Shown here: piece by piece, positions 1 through 6,310 of the stretch
Layout: each line of letters begins with the position of its first letter
Position numbering within the stretch: the stretch's first letter is position 1
NCBI GenBank assembly: GCA_035500675.1
Contig: DATJXA010000059.1
Span: forward strand, 1 to 14,621
Reading direction: 5' to 3'
DNA from: JAGVPT01 sp035500675
GTDB lineage: Bacteria; Bacteroidota; Ignavibacteria; UBA10030; UBA8401
DNA length: 14,621 bases
The notes under the pieces: model-generated
What the model was told of the DNA's origin: nothing
What the model saw: the letters and a program-made list of their open reading frames with translations, nothing else
Database searches by the model: none
Made by a program: the position numbers and the translations under genes

Positions 1-444
1 GACGGAAAAAGAGAAATTCCCTTTGACGAGTACTTCCTCGGGTACAGGAAAACCGCGAAGCGCGACGCTGAGATTATTGCAGGGATCACTATTCCCAAAT
101 GGAAAAACGGGACGATTGTCCGCTCCTACAAGGTATCAAAAAGAAAAGACTTAGATATATCGACCTTGAGCGGCGGCTTTAGAATCGACCTCAGCAAAGA
201 TGGCCGTGTCGATAGTCTGGTCCTTGCGTACGGCGGCATGGCTGAAAAGACCAAACGTGCTACCTCTGCCGAAAATTTTATAAAAGGAAAACGCTGGGCC
301 AGGGACACGGTCGAGCATGCAATGCCTCTTGTGGATAAAGATTTTACGCCGATATCGGATGCAAGGGGAAGCGCTGAATTTCGGAAAGTGGCCGCGAGGA
401 ATTTGCTGCTGAAATTTTGGGCGGATACCTCTAATGATTATTGA
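1..444 (+). CDS. xdhA: Xanthine dehydrogenase small subunit (FAD/FeS), C-terminal part
   Basis: The reading frame is open from base 1 and ends in TGA at 442-444, leaving 147 residues of the C-terminus; the start lies outside the window. The residues EYFLGYRKT, YKVSKRKDLDIS, LAYGGMA and PISDARGSAEFR are characteristic of the C-terminal half of the FAD-binding (CO dehydrogenase flavoprotein-type) domain and its C-terminal subdomain in bacterial XdhA. In that family the subunit carries two 2Fe-2S clusters and FAD and passes electrons from the molybdenum subunit to NAD+ or another acceptor during oxidation of hypoxanthine and xanthine; the FeS part is not visible here. The next large gene on the same strand is the partner xdhB, 164 bp downstream, which supports the call. 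Assignment to the xanthine dehydrogenase family is firm; the physiological acceptor cannot be judged. Confidence 0.9.
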   Translation, partial: DGKREIPFDEYFLGYRKTAKRDAEIIAGITIPKWKNGTIVRSYKVSKRKDLDISTLSGGFRIDLSKDGRVDSLVLAYGGMAEKTKRATSAENFIKGKRWARDTVEHAMPLVDKDFTPISDARGSAEFRKVAARNLLLKFWADTSNDY

Positions 445-447
445 TTT

Positions 448-588
448 ATGGAGGGGACTGAATATATTTCTCAAACGCAACTTAATTCATTGATTGAGGA
501 TCGTAACGCAATTTGCAAATTTCTCTATTCGATCCTTCACGCTACTCGGATCACAAAGAAAGCTAATTCCATCATTCATCGTTGCTGA
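448..588 (+). CDS. Possible small ORF (46 aa) in the xdhA-xdhB spacer
   Basis: An uninterrupted ATG-to-TGA frame fills most of the xdhA-xdhB spacer, starting 3 bp after the xdhA stop and encoding 46 residues (MEGTEYISQTQ... ending ANSIIHRC). The middle could form a helix (SLIEDRNAICKFLYSILHATR). I recognise no family. No Shine-Dalgarno sequence precedes the ATG; a GGAGGGG run lies just inside the frame instead. A frame of this length can arise by chance in AT-rich spacer DNA. It is listed because it explains an unusually long gap inside an otherwise tight operon. It could equally be untranslated leader for xdhB. Confidence 0.2.
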   Translation: MEGTEYISQTQLNSLIEDRNAICKFLYSILHATRITKKANSIIHRC

Positions 589-602
589 TTACTCATTAAT
601 CA
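586..602. repeat. Short palindrome before xdhB
   Basis: TGATTA and TAATCA form a 6-bp inverted repeat around a 5-bp CTCAT spacer, ending 6 bp before the xdhB ATG. It could be an operator for a dimeric regulator, a weak hairpin near the start codon, or just the AT-rich ATTACTCATTAATCATTCA-type low-complexity sequence seen between genes in some genomes. No function is assigned. Confidence 0.3.
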
Positions 603-608
603 TTCACA

Positions 609-2942
609 ATGCTTTTTCCCCACGAATCCGCCTCCAAACACGTTACCGGTGAGGCGGTATATATTGACGATATTCTTGTCAACGATCAGCTCTTGGTTGG
701 CCGGGTCGTTTATAGCCCTCACGCCCATGCTCGGATCGCGTCGTTTGATTTGAGCGAGGCAAAAAAAGTTCCGGGCGTTCATGCGGTATTGAGCCATAGG
801 GATATTCCAGGCCACAACCAAATGGGACCCGTCGTGAAGGATGAGTTATGTCTGGCGATAGATGAAGTCGTGTGCATAGGTCAGGCTCTTTTTTTGATTG
901 CGGCCGAAACAGAAGAACAATGTCGTGAGGCAGAACGCAGAATCAAAATCGCGTATGAACCTCTCGACCCGATTCTCAGCATTGAAAAAGCGATCGAGAA
1001 AAATAGCTTGCTCGGGCCTCCGCGGACTATGCTTCGGGGTGATCCCGAAAAAGCTCTTAAGTCATCCGAACATACTGTTAAAGGAGAGCTCCGCACAGGC
1101 GCGCAAGAACATTGGTATTTAGAGACCCAGATATGCCTTTGTCTTCCCGGCGAAGGGAAAGAAATTAATGTCTTCAGTTCCACGCAACATCCGTCCGAAA
1201 CACAGACACTGGTTGCGGAGGTGCTTGGCATCAACAGGAACGAGGTTGTCGTAGAAGGTCGCAGGATGGGAGGAGCGTTCGGTGGGAAGGAAACGCAGGG
1301 AAATCATGCAGCCTGCTGGGCGGCTCTTCTTTGCAAGGCGACACAAAGGCCTGTGAAAGTGCGTCTGTTTAGAGATGACGACCAAAAAATGACGGGAAAA
1401 CGTCATCGCTTTTTGTCTCGCTACGAAGCCGGTTTCGACGGCGATGGAATGATCAGTGCAGTAAAGGTGGAGTTGAACAGCGATGCAGGGTGCGCGACCG
1501 ACCTTTCCTTCGCAATCATGGAAAGAGCGATGCTTCACGTCGACAATTGCTACTTCGTCCCGAACTTTTCTGTCGTCGGCCGGGCATGGAAAACGAATCT
1601 GCCGTCAAATACGGCGTTCAGAGGATTCGGCGGTCCGCAAGGCATGGCGGTCATCGAAACGATCGTCGACAGGATTGCGCGCGTTCTAAAAAAAGATCCT
1701 CTTGAGATCCGTGTCAAAAATTTTTACGGCATCGATTCGCGCAACGTTACCCATTACGGGCAAACGGTCGAGCATAACCGGCTTTTCCAGCTTTACGACA
1801 AACTGATCGAGTCGTCCGAATATAAGAAGCGAAGGGAGGAGGTCGATCGCTTCAACGAATCAAATGAGTTTCAAAAGCGTGGATTGGCGATGACTCCCGT
1901 AAAGTTCGGAATTTCTTTTACAACCACGCACTTGAACCAGGCCGGAGCTTTGGTCAACGTTTATGGAGACGGGACGATTCTGGTCAATCATGGCGGGACC
2001 GAAATGGGCCAAGGCCTCCACACGAAAATTCAACATATTGCTGCCTCGGAATTCGGTGTGAGTTCAGACCGCATAAAAGTGAACGCGACGAACACATCGA
2101 AGGTGCCGAATACTGCGGCGACGGCGGCATCGGCAGGAGCCGACCTCAATGGAATGGCCGTGAAAAACGCGATCGAAAAATTAAAGGAGCGCATTGCCGC
2201 GGTTGTGGCAAAGACTTTTTCAGAAAAGAACCCTGCCGTTCCGTCGTCGCCTAATTCCATAATATTTGAAAACGACAAAATTATAGATGCGGATCGCCCC
2301 GAGAGAACGATTCCTTTTGCCGAGGCGATGCAGCTGATGTTCACGAATCAGGCGAGCCTCAGCGCGACGGGCTACTATAAAACGCCGAATATCGGATGGG
2401 ATAAAGTGAAAGGATGGGGGCGTCCGTTCAATTATTACGCTTTCGGCATGTGCGTTTCGGAAGTTCAAGTTGATGTGTTGACGGGACGGCATACGATACT
2501 CCGCACCGATATTCTTCATGATGTGGGCGATTCGCTCAATCCGTTGATCGACCTTGGCCAGGTTGAAGGAGGATACATCCAAGGAGTGGGATGGTGCACA
2601 ACCGAAGAGATCAAATGGGACGATGCGGGCAATCTGCTGACTCATTCTCCGGATACTTACAAAATTCCATCGGTTCAGGATATTCCTAAAGATTTTCGCG
2701 TCGCGCTTCTTACAGGCGTTCCGAACCCAAATGCTGTGAGAAAAAGCAAGGCCGTGGCAGAGCCTCCGCTTATGCTTGCATTTTCAACATGGCTTGCGAT
2801 CAAAGATGCGATTTCGGCAGTGGCGCATCATGAATATGAGCCGGATTTCTCCCTGCCGGCGACAAACGAGGTCATCCTTTTGTCGATCGAGAGATTGAAA
2901 GAGCGGATGAAGGAAAAGCAGGCGTTGGAGGTGACGAGCTGA
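609..2942 (+). CDS. xdhB: Xanthine dehydrogenase molybdenum-binding (large) subunit
   Basis: The 777-residue product matches bacterial XdhB along its whole length. It opens with PHESASKHVTGEAVYIDD, the usual N-terminus of the family, and has GAQEHWYLE (about 164-172), MGGAFGGKETQG (220-231), IMERAMLHVDNCYF (303-316), NTAFRGFGGPQG (334-345), FGISFTTTHLNQAGAL (433-448), GGTEMGQGLH (462-471) and KAVAEPPL (714-721). By analogy with bovine and Rhodobacter enzymes, Glu228 and Arg306 would bind the purine and Glu718 would be the catalytic base. These residues separate xanthine dehydrogenase from general aldehyde oxidases. ATG 609 is the first in-frame start after a TAA at 597 but has no clear Shine-Dalgarno sequence, so translation may depend on coupling or another signal. 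The downstream mocA-like gene overlaps the stop and fits insertion of cytosine-type molybdenum cofactor, although some XdhB enzymes use the non-cytosine form. Confidence 0.95.
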   Translation: MLFPHESASKHVTGEAVYIDDILVNDQLLVGRVVYSPHAHARIASFDLSEAKKVPGVHAVLSHRDIPGHNQMGPVVKDELCLAIDEVVCIGQALFLIAAETEEQCREAERRIKIAYEPLDPILSIEKAIEKNSLLGPPRTMLRGDPEKALKSSEHTVKGELRTGAQEHWYLETQICLCLPGEGKEINVFSSTQHPSETQTLVAEVLGINRNEVVVEGRRMGGAFGGKETQGNHAACWAALLCKATQRPVKVRLFRDDDQKMTGKRHRFLSRYEAGFDGDGMISAVKVELNSDAGCATDLSFAIMERAMLHVDNCYFVPNFSVVGRAWKTNLPSNTAFRGFGGPQGMAVIETIVDRIARVLKKDPLEIRVKNFYGIDSRNVTHYGQTVEHNRLFQLYDKLIESSEYKKRREEVDRFNESNEFQKRGLAMTPVKFGISFTTTHLNQAGALVNVYGDGTILVNHGGTEMGQGLHTKIQHIAASEFGVSSDRIKVNATNTSKVPNTAATAASAGADLNGMAVKNAIEKLKERIAAVVAKTFSEKNPAVPSSPNSIIFENDKIIDADRPERTIPFAEAMQLMFTNQASLSATGYYKTPNIGWDKVKGWGRPFNYYAFGMCVSEVQVDVLTGRHTILRTDILHDVGDSLNPLIDLGQVEGGYIQGVGWCTTEEIKWDDAGNLLTHSPDTYKIPSVQDIPKDFRVALLTGVPNPNAVRKSKAVAEPPLMLAFSTWLAIKDAISAVAHHEYEPDFSLPATNEVILLSIERLKERMKEKQALEVTS
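2927..2934 (+). promoter_or_regulatory. Strong Shine-Dalgarno for mocA-like gene, deciding a CTG start
   Basis: GGAGGTGA inside the end of xdhB matches the 16S anti-Shine-Dalgarno over all 8 bases. Counting from GGAGG, the CTG at 2939 is 7 bases away. No ATG, GTG or TTG exists in the right frame between here and 2999, and an ATG start at 2999 would be 64 bases away and would remove the LAAG motif. Confidence 0.65.
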
Positions 2943-3628
2943 GTTCGGCAGAAATAAATTTCGCCGCCGTAGTTCTTGCCGCCGGTTACTCGTCGCGCAT
3001 GAGCCAATGGAAACCCGGGCTGACCTTCCGCAACACTCCGCTCATCGTCCGCGCGATTGAGCCGACTGCTGAGGTTTGCGGTCAAATAATTATCGTGGGG
3101 GGCTACCGGTTTGAAAGTTTGAGAAGCCTTGTTTTCGACAGCACGAAGATCGCCGACTCGCTAAAGAAAAAAATTACTTTCGTGGAGAACAAGGAATTTA
3201 CGGCGGGAATGTTCTCTTCAGTTCAAGCGGGTGTGAGATGTATAGAACCGTCGATCGATGCAGCATACATCGTTCCCGGGGATATGCCGATGATCCTCGC
3301 TGGAACGTATGCAGCATTAGCTCGTTCGTCGCAAACGGCCCCCGAGATCTCCGTTTTCATTCCGGCCATAGTAATTGACAAAAAAGATGAACCGGGTCAA
3401 CGACGTCAAAAGAAAGGCCATCCGATTCTTGTTCGGCGGAACGTTTTTCAGCCGCTCCTTTCCGAAGACAAAGGGAGCACGTTGCGAAATCTGTTGAGCG
3501 GGTTCCCCGCAAAGGTCTGTGTCGTTCAGGATGAAGGGATTGGGATAGATATTGATGAGGAAGCCGACCTAGCAAATCTCGAATCGACGTTACAAGTCAA
3601 AGACACTGAGCGGTCCACGCTGTCATAA
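2939..3628 (+). CDS. mocA: MocA-like molybdenum cofactor cytidylyltransferase / NTP-transferase domain protein
   Basis: Read from CTG 2939 the product has 229 residues. The N-terminal AAVVLAAGYSSRM (about 9-21) is the nucleotide-binding signature of the MobA/MocA/GlmU-type nucleotidyltransferase fold, followed by a Lys in SQWKP. Later come GMFSSVQAGV (90-99), PGDMP (113-117, with the metal-binding Asp) and the C-terminal GIGIDIDEEADLANLE, all typical of the MocA/YgfJ branch. MocA transfers CMP from CTP to molybdopterin to give the cofactor of xanthine dehydrogenase-family enzymes. Its position, overlapping the xdhB stop as CTGA, strongly supports that role. An ATG start at 2999 would begin at the last residue of the signature and destroy the nucleotide site. 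The LAAGxSxRMGxxK consensus is altered at the Gly after Met (Ser here). A related nucleotidyltransferase with another substrate cannot be excluded. Confidence 0.8.
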   Translation: MSSAEINFAAVVLAAGYSSRMSQWKPGLTFRNTPLIVRAIEPTAEVCGQIIIVGGYRFESLRSLVFDSTKIADSLKKKITFVENKEFTAGMFSSVQAGVRCIEPSIDAAYIVPGDMPMILAGTYAALARSSQTAPEISVFIPAIVIDKKDEPGQRRQKKGHPILVRRNVFQPLLSEDKGSTLRNLLSGFPAKVCVVQDEGIGIDIDEEADLANLESTLQVKDTERSTLS

Positions 3629-4171
3629 TTTCTCCCATTCTTTGGCCAGCATCCTGTACACGATCAAATCCACAAAGTGGTCGTAAAGCCATTCCCCGTC
3701 TTTAATGACGCCTTCCATTGTAAAGCCTAGCCGTTGAGGGATTGCGCAACTTTTTTTATTGCCGGTTGCGCAACGTATCTCTATGCGATTCATTCCGTAT
3801 TCTCGGAACCCAAAATCGACCATCGCCTGACACGCCGTAGTCATGATGCCTTTGCCCTGAAATTTTTCGCCGAGCCAGTATCCGATAAGCACAATTCTGT
3901 TTTGCCAATCTATCGGATGGAATCCAATGAATCCCGCCAAATCGAGTTCATACCAAATCCCGGCTTGAAATCCTCTGTTGTTAAAGTGCTGTTCTTGTGC
4001 GGCGCGTATGAACGCGTACGTGTCTTCAATATCGGTATTTGAGTCGAGCCATGGAAGCCATTGGCGAAGGTGTCGCCGGTTATCGTCGACGAGGCGAAAG
4101 ACAGTATCCGCATCTTTTTCTTCGACGGGCCGAAGTTCTAGCGGAAAATCGTGGCGCAGAGGAATTTTCAT
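3623..4171 (-). CDS. RimJ/RimL-type GNAT N-acetyltransferase
   Basis: The product has 182 residues and covers a complete GNAT domain of the ribosomal-protein-serine acetyltransferase type. LELRPVEEKDADTVFRLVDDNR forms the N-terminal part, IGYWLGEKFQGKGIMTTA (about 95-112) contains the acetyl-CoA pyrophosphate-binding Q-x-x-G-x-G loop, and NRIEIRCATGNKKSCAIPQRLGF followed by EGVIKDGEW is the usual C-terminal half. The normal ANxxSxxvxekLGF pattern is GNKKSCAIPQRLGF here. Relatives include B. subtilis YdaF and enterobacterial RimL; the actual acceptor (protein N-terminus, antibiotic or small amine) cannot be told from sequence. ATG 4171 has an AAGG about 7 bases upstream, and a good promoter lies at 4193-4221. 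Its stop overlaps the stop of the convergent mocA-like gene by 6 bp. Confidence 0.85.
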   Translation of the reverse strand: MKIPLRHDFPLELRPVEEKDADTVFRLVDDNRRHLRQWLPWLDSNTDIEDTYAFIRAAQEQHFNNRGFQAGIWYELDLAGFIGFHPIDWQNRIVLIGYWLGEKFQGKGIMTTACQAMVDFGFREYGMNRIEIRCATGNKKSCAIPQRLGFTMEGVIKDGEWLYDHFVDLIVYRMLAKEWEKL

Positions 4172-4192
4172 GACAAGCCTTTTGGTGTATCC

Positions 4193-4221
4193 AAAGTATC
4201 ACTATGAAAAAGCAATTGCAA
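4193..4221 (-). promoter_or_regulatory. Predicted sigma-70-type promoter of the acetyltransferase
   Basis: On the minus strand TTGCAA (4216-4221) and TACTTT (4193-4198) are separated by exactly 17 bases. Transcription would start near 4186, about 15 bases before the ATG at 4171. The same TACTTT -10 with 17-base spacing recurs before dinB and psd. Confidence 0.5.
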
Positions 4222-4275
4222 GATAAACGGCGAAAGGGTAGTGGTACGTTTTTGGCATTTTTTTTCCCGTTATGT

Positions 4276-4306
4276 GGATGCCCGCCAGAAGCATGCGGGC
4301 ATGACG
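4276..4306 (+). repeat. 31-bp palindromic unit, copy 1
   Basis: The unit starts GGATGCCCGC and ends GCGGGCATGACG. ATGCCCGC (4278-4285) and GCGGGCAT (4295-4302) form a perfect 8-bp stem around a 9-base loop. It follows the GGATnCCCGC...GCGGGnATGACG pattern, common among dispersed palindromic repeats in bacteria. Confidence 0.75.
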
Positions 4307-4319
4307 AGTGCTTGGGCAA

Positions 4320-4350
4320 CGTCATTCCCGAACGTTTCTATCGTGAATCC
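4320..4350 (-). repeat. 31-bp palindromic unit, copy 2 (inverted)
   Basis: Read on the minus strand this begins GGATTCACGATAG and ends CGGGAATGACG. It is the same length as copy 1 and matches it at 23 of 31 positions, including both ends (GGAT and ATGACG). Its own stem is degraded compared with copy 1. Confidence 0.65.
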
Positions 4351-4371
4351 AAAACGTGCCACTACCCGCGC

Positions 4372-4387
4372 TTGAACCGTCGTTCAA
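4372..4387. promoter_or_regulatory. Predicted LexA (SOS) operator of dinB
   Basis: TTGAAC-CGTC-GTTCAA is a perfect 6-bp inverted repeat containing GAAC-N4-GTTC, the LexA/DinR box known from Firmicutes, Actinobacteria and several other phyla. It overlaps the predicted dinB -35 box, so bound LexA would block RNA polymerase. DinB is a classic SOS gene, which makes a chance match unlikely. Confidence 0.75.
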
Positions 4388-4400
4388 TTTCCCGTACTTT
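4372..4400 (+). promoter_or_regulatory. Predicted dinB promoter
   Basis: TTGAAC (4372-4377) and TACTTT (4395-4400) are separated by 17 bases. The expected start point, 4406-4408, is 1-3 bases before the ATG at 4409, so the message would be leaderless or nearly so. The -35 box is half of the LexA palindrome. Confidence 0.5.
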
Positions 4401-4408
4401 AGGCCACT

Positions 4409-5569
4409 ATGTCGGACAGGAAAAAATACATCGCACATCTCGACCTTGATTGCTTCTTTGTCTCGGTGGAAAGGATCAAGAATCCGTCGCTGAATGGAAA
4501 GCCGGTCGCCGTAGGAGGGAGCCCGGAAGGACGCGGCGTCATCGCTTCGGCGTCGTACGAGGCGAGAGCGTTCGGCGTTCGTTCTGCAATGCCCGCGCGT
4601 CAAGCGCTCCAAAAGTGTCCGCAACTCATTATGGTGGGCGGGCATCACAGAGAATACGGAATCTATTCCGACCGTTTGTATACGCGCATGCTTGATTTCA
4701 CTCCGATCGTTGAACGGGCATCGATCGATGAAATGTATCTCGATTTCACCGGTTGCGAATCCCTCTACAATAATGACCTCCCGTCCTTTATGAAGACGCT
4801 GCAACAGCTTGTGTGGAAGGAGTTCTCTCTCCCTTGCACCATCGCGCTTGCATCGAATAAAATTCTCGCAAAGATTGCCGCGGGGACCGTCAAGCCGGCC
4901 GGAACATGCTTTGTCCCTCACGGTAAGGAAGCAGAATTTCTTGCGCCGCTAGGCATCGAAACATTACCGGGAGTGGGGAGCAAAACAGCGCCGTTGCTGC
5001 ACGAAAGGGGATTTCACACCGTCGGCGACATCCAACATTCCTCACTCCCATATTTAAAAGATATTTTCGGCGAATCGGGAGAGCATTTCTTTGCAATGGC
5101 GATGGGAAAGGGGCCTGACGTCCTCACCGTTGAGGGAGAACGAAAGAGCATTGGCAGAGAAGAGACGTTCGGGCAAGATACTGGACACTTCGATCAGTTG
5201 GCGAATTATCTCCGCGAGTTGACGGAAGATGTGTGCTCGACGCTCCGGTCGCATCGGTGGAAAGCGAGAACAATAACGGTGAAGCTCCGCTATTCGGATT
5301 TTCGGACGTTCACACGGGCCGTGAGCGTCGAACCGACGGATGATGATATTGTCGTTTTCAATGCGGCAAAGAAGTTGCTGCGGACTGCGTATTCAGGGAA
5401 AAAGAAAATCAGATTGCTCGGCGTACGGTTGTCTCAATTCAATAACCGCGATGAAGTTGAGTTGGACCTTTTTCCTGACAAAGGCAAGCGGGCTCAAATG
5501 TTCGATGCAGTCGATAAGATTCGGGGAAAATTCGGAGACGATGTTATACACATCGGCAGGGGGGAATGA
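4409..5569 (+). CDS. dinB: DNA polymerase IV (Y-family, translesion synthesis)
   Basis: The 386-residue product is a full-length Y-family polymerase. HLDLDCFFVSVE (10-21) carries catalytic Asp12 and the steric-gate Phe17; ASYEARAFGVRSAMP (48-62) is the fingers signature; SIDEMYLD (105-112) carries Asp107 and Glu108. A helix-hairpin-helix region (LPGVGSKTAPLLHERGFHTVGDI) starts near 190, and the little-finger domain follows. ELDLF at 351-355 fits the beta-clamp-binding pentapeptide (consensus QLxLF), set 31 residues before the C-terminus. The enzyme bypasses lesions and extends mismatched primers with low fidelity. Regulation is probably by LexA through the box at 4372-4387. The only ribosome-binding candidate is a weak AGG, consistent with a leaderless message. 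It converges on ruvA without overlap, and I see no terminator in the 30-bp gap. Confidence 0.96.
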   Translation: MSDRKKYIAHLDLDCFFVSVERIKNPSLNGKPVAVGGSPEGRGVIASASYEARAFGVRSAMPARQALQKCPQLIMVGGHHREYGIYSDRLYTRMLDFTPIVERASIDEMYLDFTGCESLYNNDLPSFMKTLQQLVWKEFSLPCTIALASNKILAKIAAGTVKPAGTCFVPHGKEAEFLAPLGIETLPGVGSKTAPLLHERGFHTVGDIQHSSLPYLKDIFGESGEHFFAMAMGKGPDVLTVEGERKSIGREETFGQDTGHFDQLANYLRELTEDVCSTLRSHRWKARTITVKLRYSDFRTFTRAVSVEPTDDDIVVFNAAKKLLRTAYSGKKKIRLLGVRLSQFNNRDEVELDLFPDKGKRAQMFDAVDKIRGKFGDDVIHIGRGE

Positions 5570-5599
5570 AGGGGAAGGCAATTACCGATACTGATCTTG

Positions 5600-6202
5600 T
5601 TATCGCCCGGCTGATTTCAAAGCTTGTTTTAGCAACTCCTGGATCGAAACGTCCTTTCCGTTGAGAGAAAGGAGCGCCGAGCGGATCGCGTTCTCTGCCG
5701 CGGCTCGATTGTAGCCGAGCGAGATCAAGGCCATGAGGGCCTCTGCCCGTATGTCATGATTCCCATCCGCACCCGATGAAACGCCCTGTTCAGGGGCTAT
5801 TCGCGTAATTTTTTCGCGCAATTCCAAGATCAGCCGCTCTGCAGTCTTTTTTCCGATCCCGGGCACAGCTGTGAGCGCCGCAACGTTTCCTTGGCTGATG
5901 AGAATCCGCAAGCCGTCGGGTTGGATTCCGGAGAGAATTCCTTGAGCGATCTTAGGCCCTATTCCCGAAACAGAAATGAGAAGCCGAAATATCTCCCGCT
6001 CGGCTTCAGTCGCAAAACCGTAGAGTTGGAAAACGTCTTCCCGCACATGAACGTGGATCAAAACAGTGACGGCAGATCCTGTATCGCCAAGGTTCTCAAA
6101 CGTCGAGAGAGGGATGCTGACTGCGTACCCGACCCCATTGACATCGACGACGATCTCGGTGGGGGATTTATGATGAAGGATTCCTTTAAGATGACTGAGC
6201 AT
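5600..6202 (-). CDS. ruvA: Holliday junction branch migration protein RuvA
   Basis: At 200 residues this is the usual length. MLSHLKGILHHKSPTEIVVDVNGVGYAVSIPLS is the N-terminal OB-fold domain. Two helix-hairpin-helix motifs follow (SVSGIGPKIAQGIL, about 74-87, and TAVPGIGKKTAERLILEL, about 110-127), which bind junction DNA. IRAEALMALISLGYNRAAAENAI near the C-terminus is domain III, which contacts the RuvB motor. RuvB is not in this window. It is the last gene of the minus-strand block, 108 bp after ruvC. The sequence before its ATG has no Shine-Dalgarno and is an AT-rich homopolymer-like stretch, so translation initiation may be weak or use another mechanism. Confidence 0.97.
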   Translation of the reverse strand: MLSHLKGILHHKSPTEIVVDVNGVGYAVSIPLSTFENLGDTGSAVTVLIHVHVREDVFQLYGFATEAEREIFRLLISVSGIGPKIAQGILSGIQPDGLRILISQGNVAALTAVPGIGKKTAERLILELREKITRIAPEQGVSSGADGNHDIRAEALMALISLGYNRAAAENAIRSALLSLNGKDVSIQELLKQALKSAGR

Positions 6203-6310
6203 TCGGGGAAACTAAAAGTTAAAAATTCAAAATGAAAAAGAGGCAAGGGTGAAAGCTGAGAACCGTTTCAGTGTGCAAAAAGTTTTCGTGACCGAGTTCC
6301 TCGTTTTCTT
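6203..6310 (-). other. ruvC-ruvA spacer with AT-rich low-complexity stretch
   Basis: The 108-bp gap contains, on the minus strand, a run of TTTTGAATTTTTAACTTTTAG directly before ruvA. Similar short-word AT repeats occur between genes in some FCB-group genomes. No credible ORF, terminator or strong promoter was found; a -35-like TTGCCT is present but without a convincing -10. Confidence 0.35.

Larger units (their letters stand above)
4236..4367. mobile_element. MITE/REPIN-like inverted-repeat element between divergent promoters
   Basis: The ends are inverted repeats: 4236-4255 reads GGGTAGTGGTACGTTTTTGG and the reverse complement of 4349-4367 reads GGGTAGTGGCACGTTTTGG (one mismatch, one gap). 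Inside lie two inverted copies of a 31-bp unit, each itself palindromic (listed separately). No coding frame is credible and no clear target-site duplication is visible. It could be a MITE, a REP doublet (REPIN) mobilised by a REP-associated transposase, or a vestige. It fills the space between the acetyltransferase -35 box (ending 4221) and the dinB -35 box (beginning 4372) without disrupting either. Confidence 0.6.

Noticed and set aside
2999..3628. ATG 2999 as the start of the mocA-like gene
   Set aside because: It would remove the LAAGxSxR nucleotide-binding motif and lies 64 bases from the only good Shine-Dalgarno.
4204..4449. 81-codon plus-strand frame through the repeat element
   Set aside because: It consists of the palindromic element and the dinB promoter and overlaps dinB in another frame, with Cys/Arg-rich composition typical of non-coding DNA.
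4322..4921. 199-codon minus-strand frame over the 5' part of dinB
   Set aside because: It is antisense to the DinB catalytic motifs and runs through the repeat element; no domain pattern is seen.
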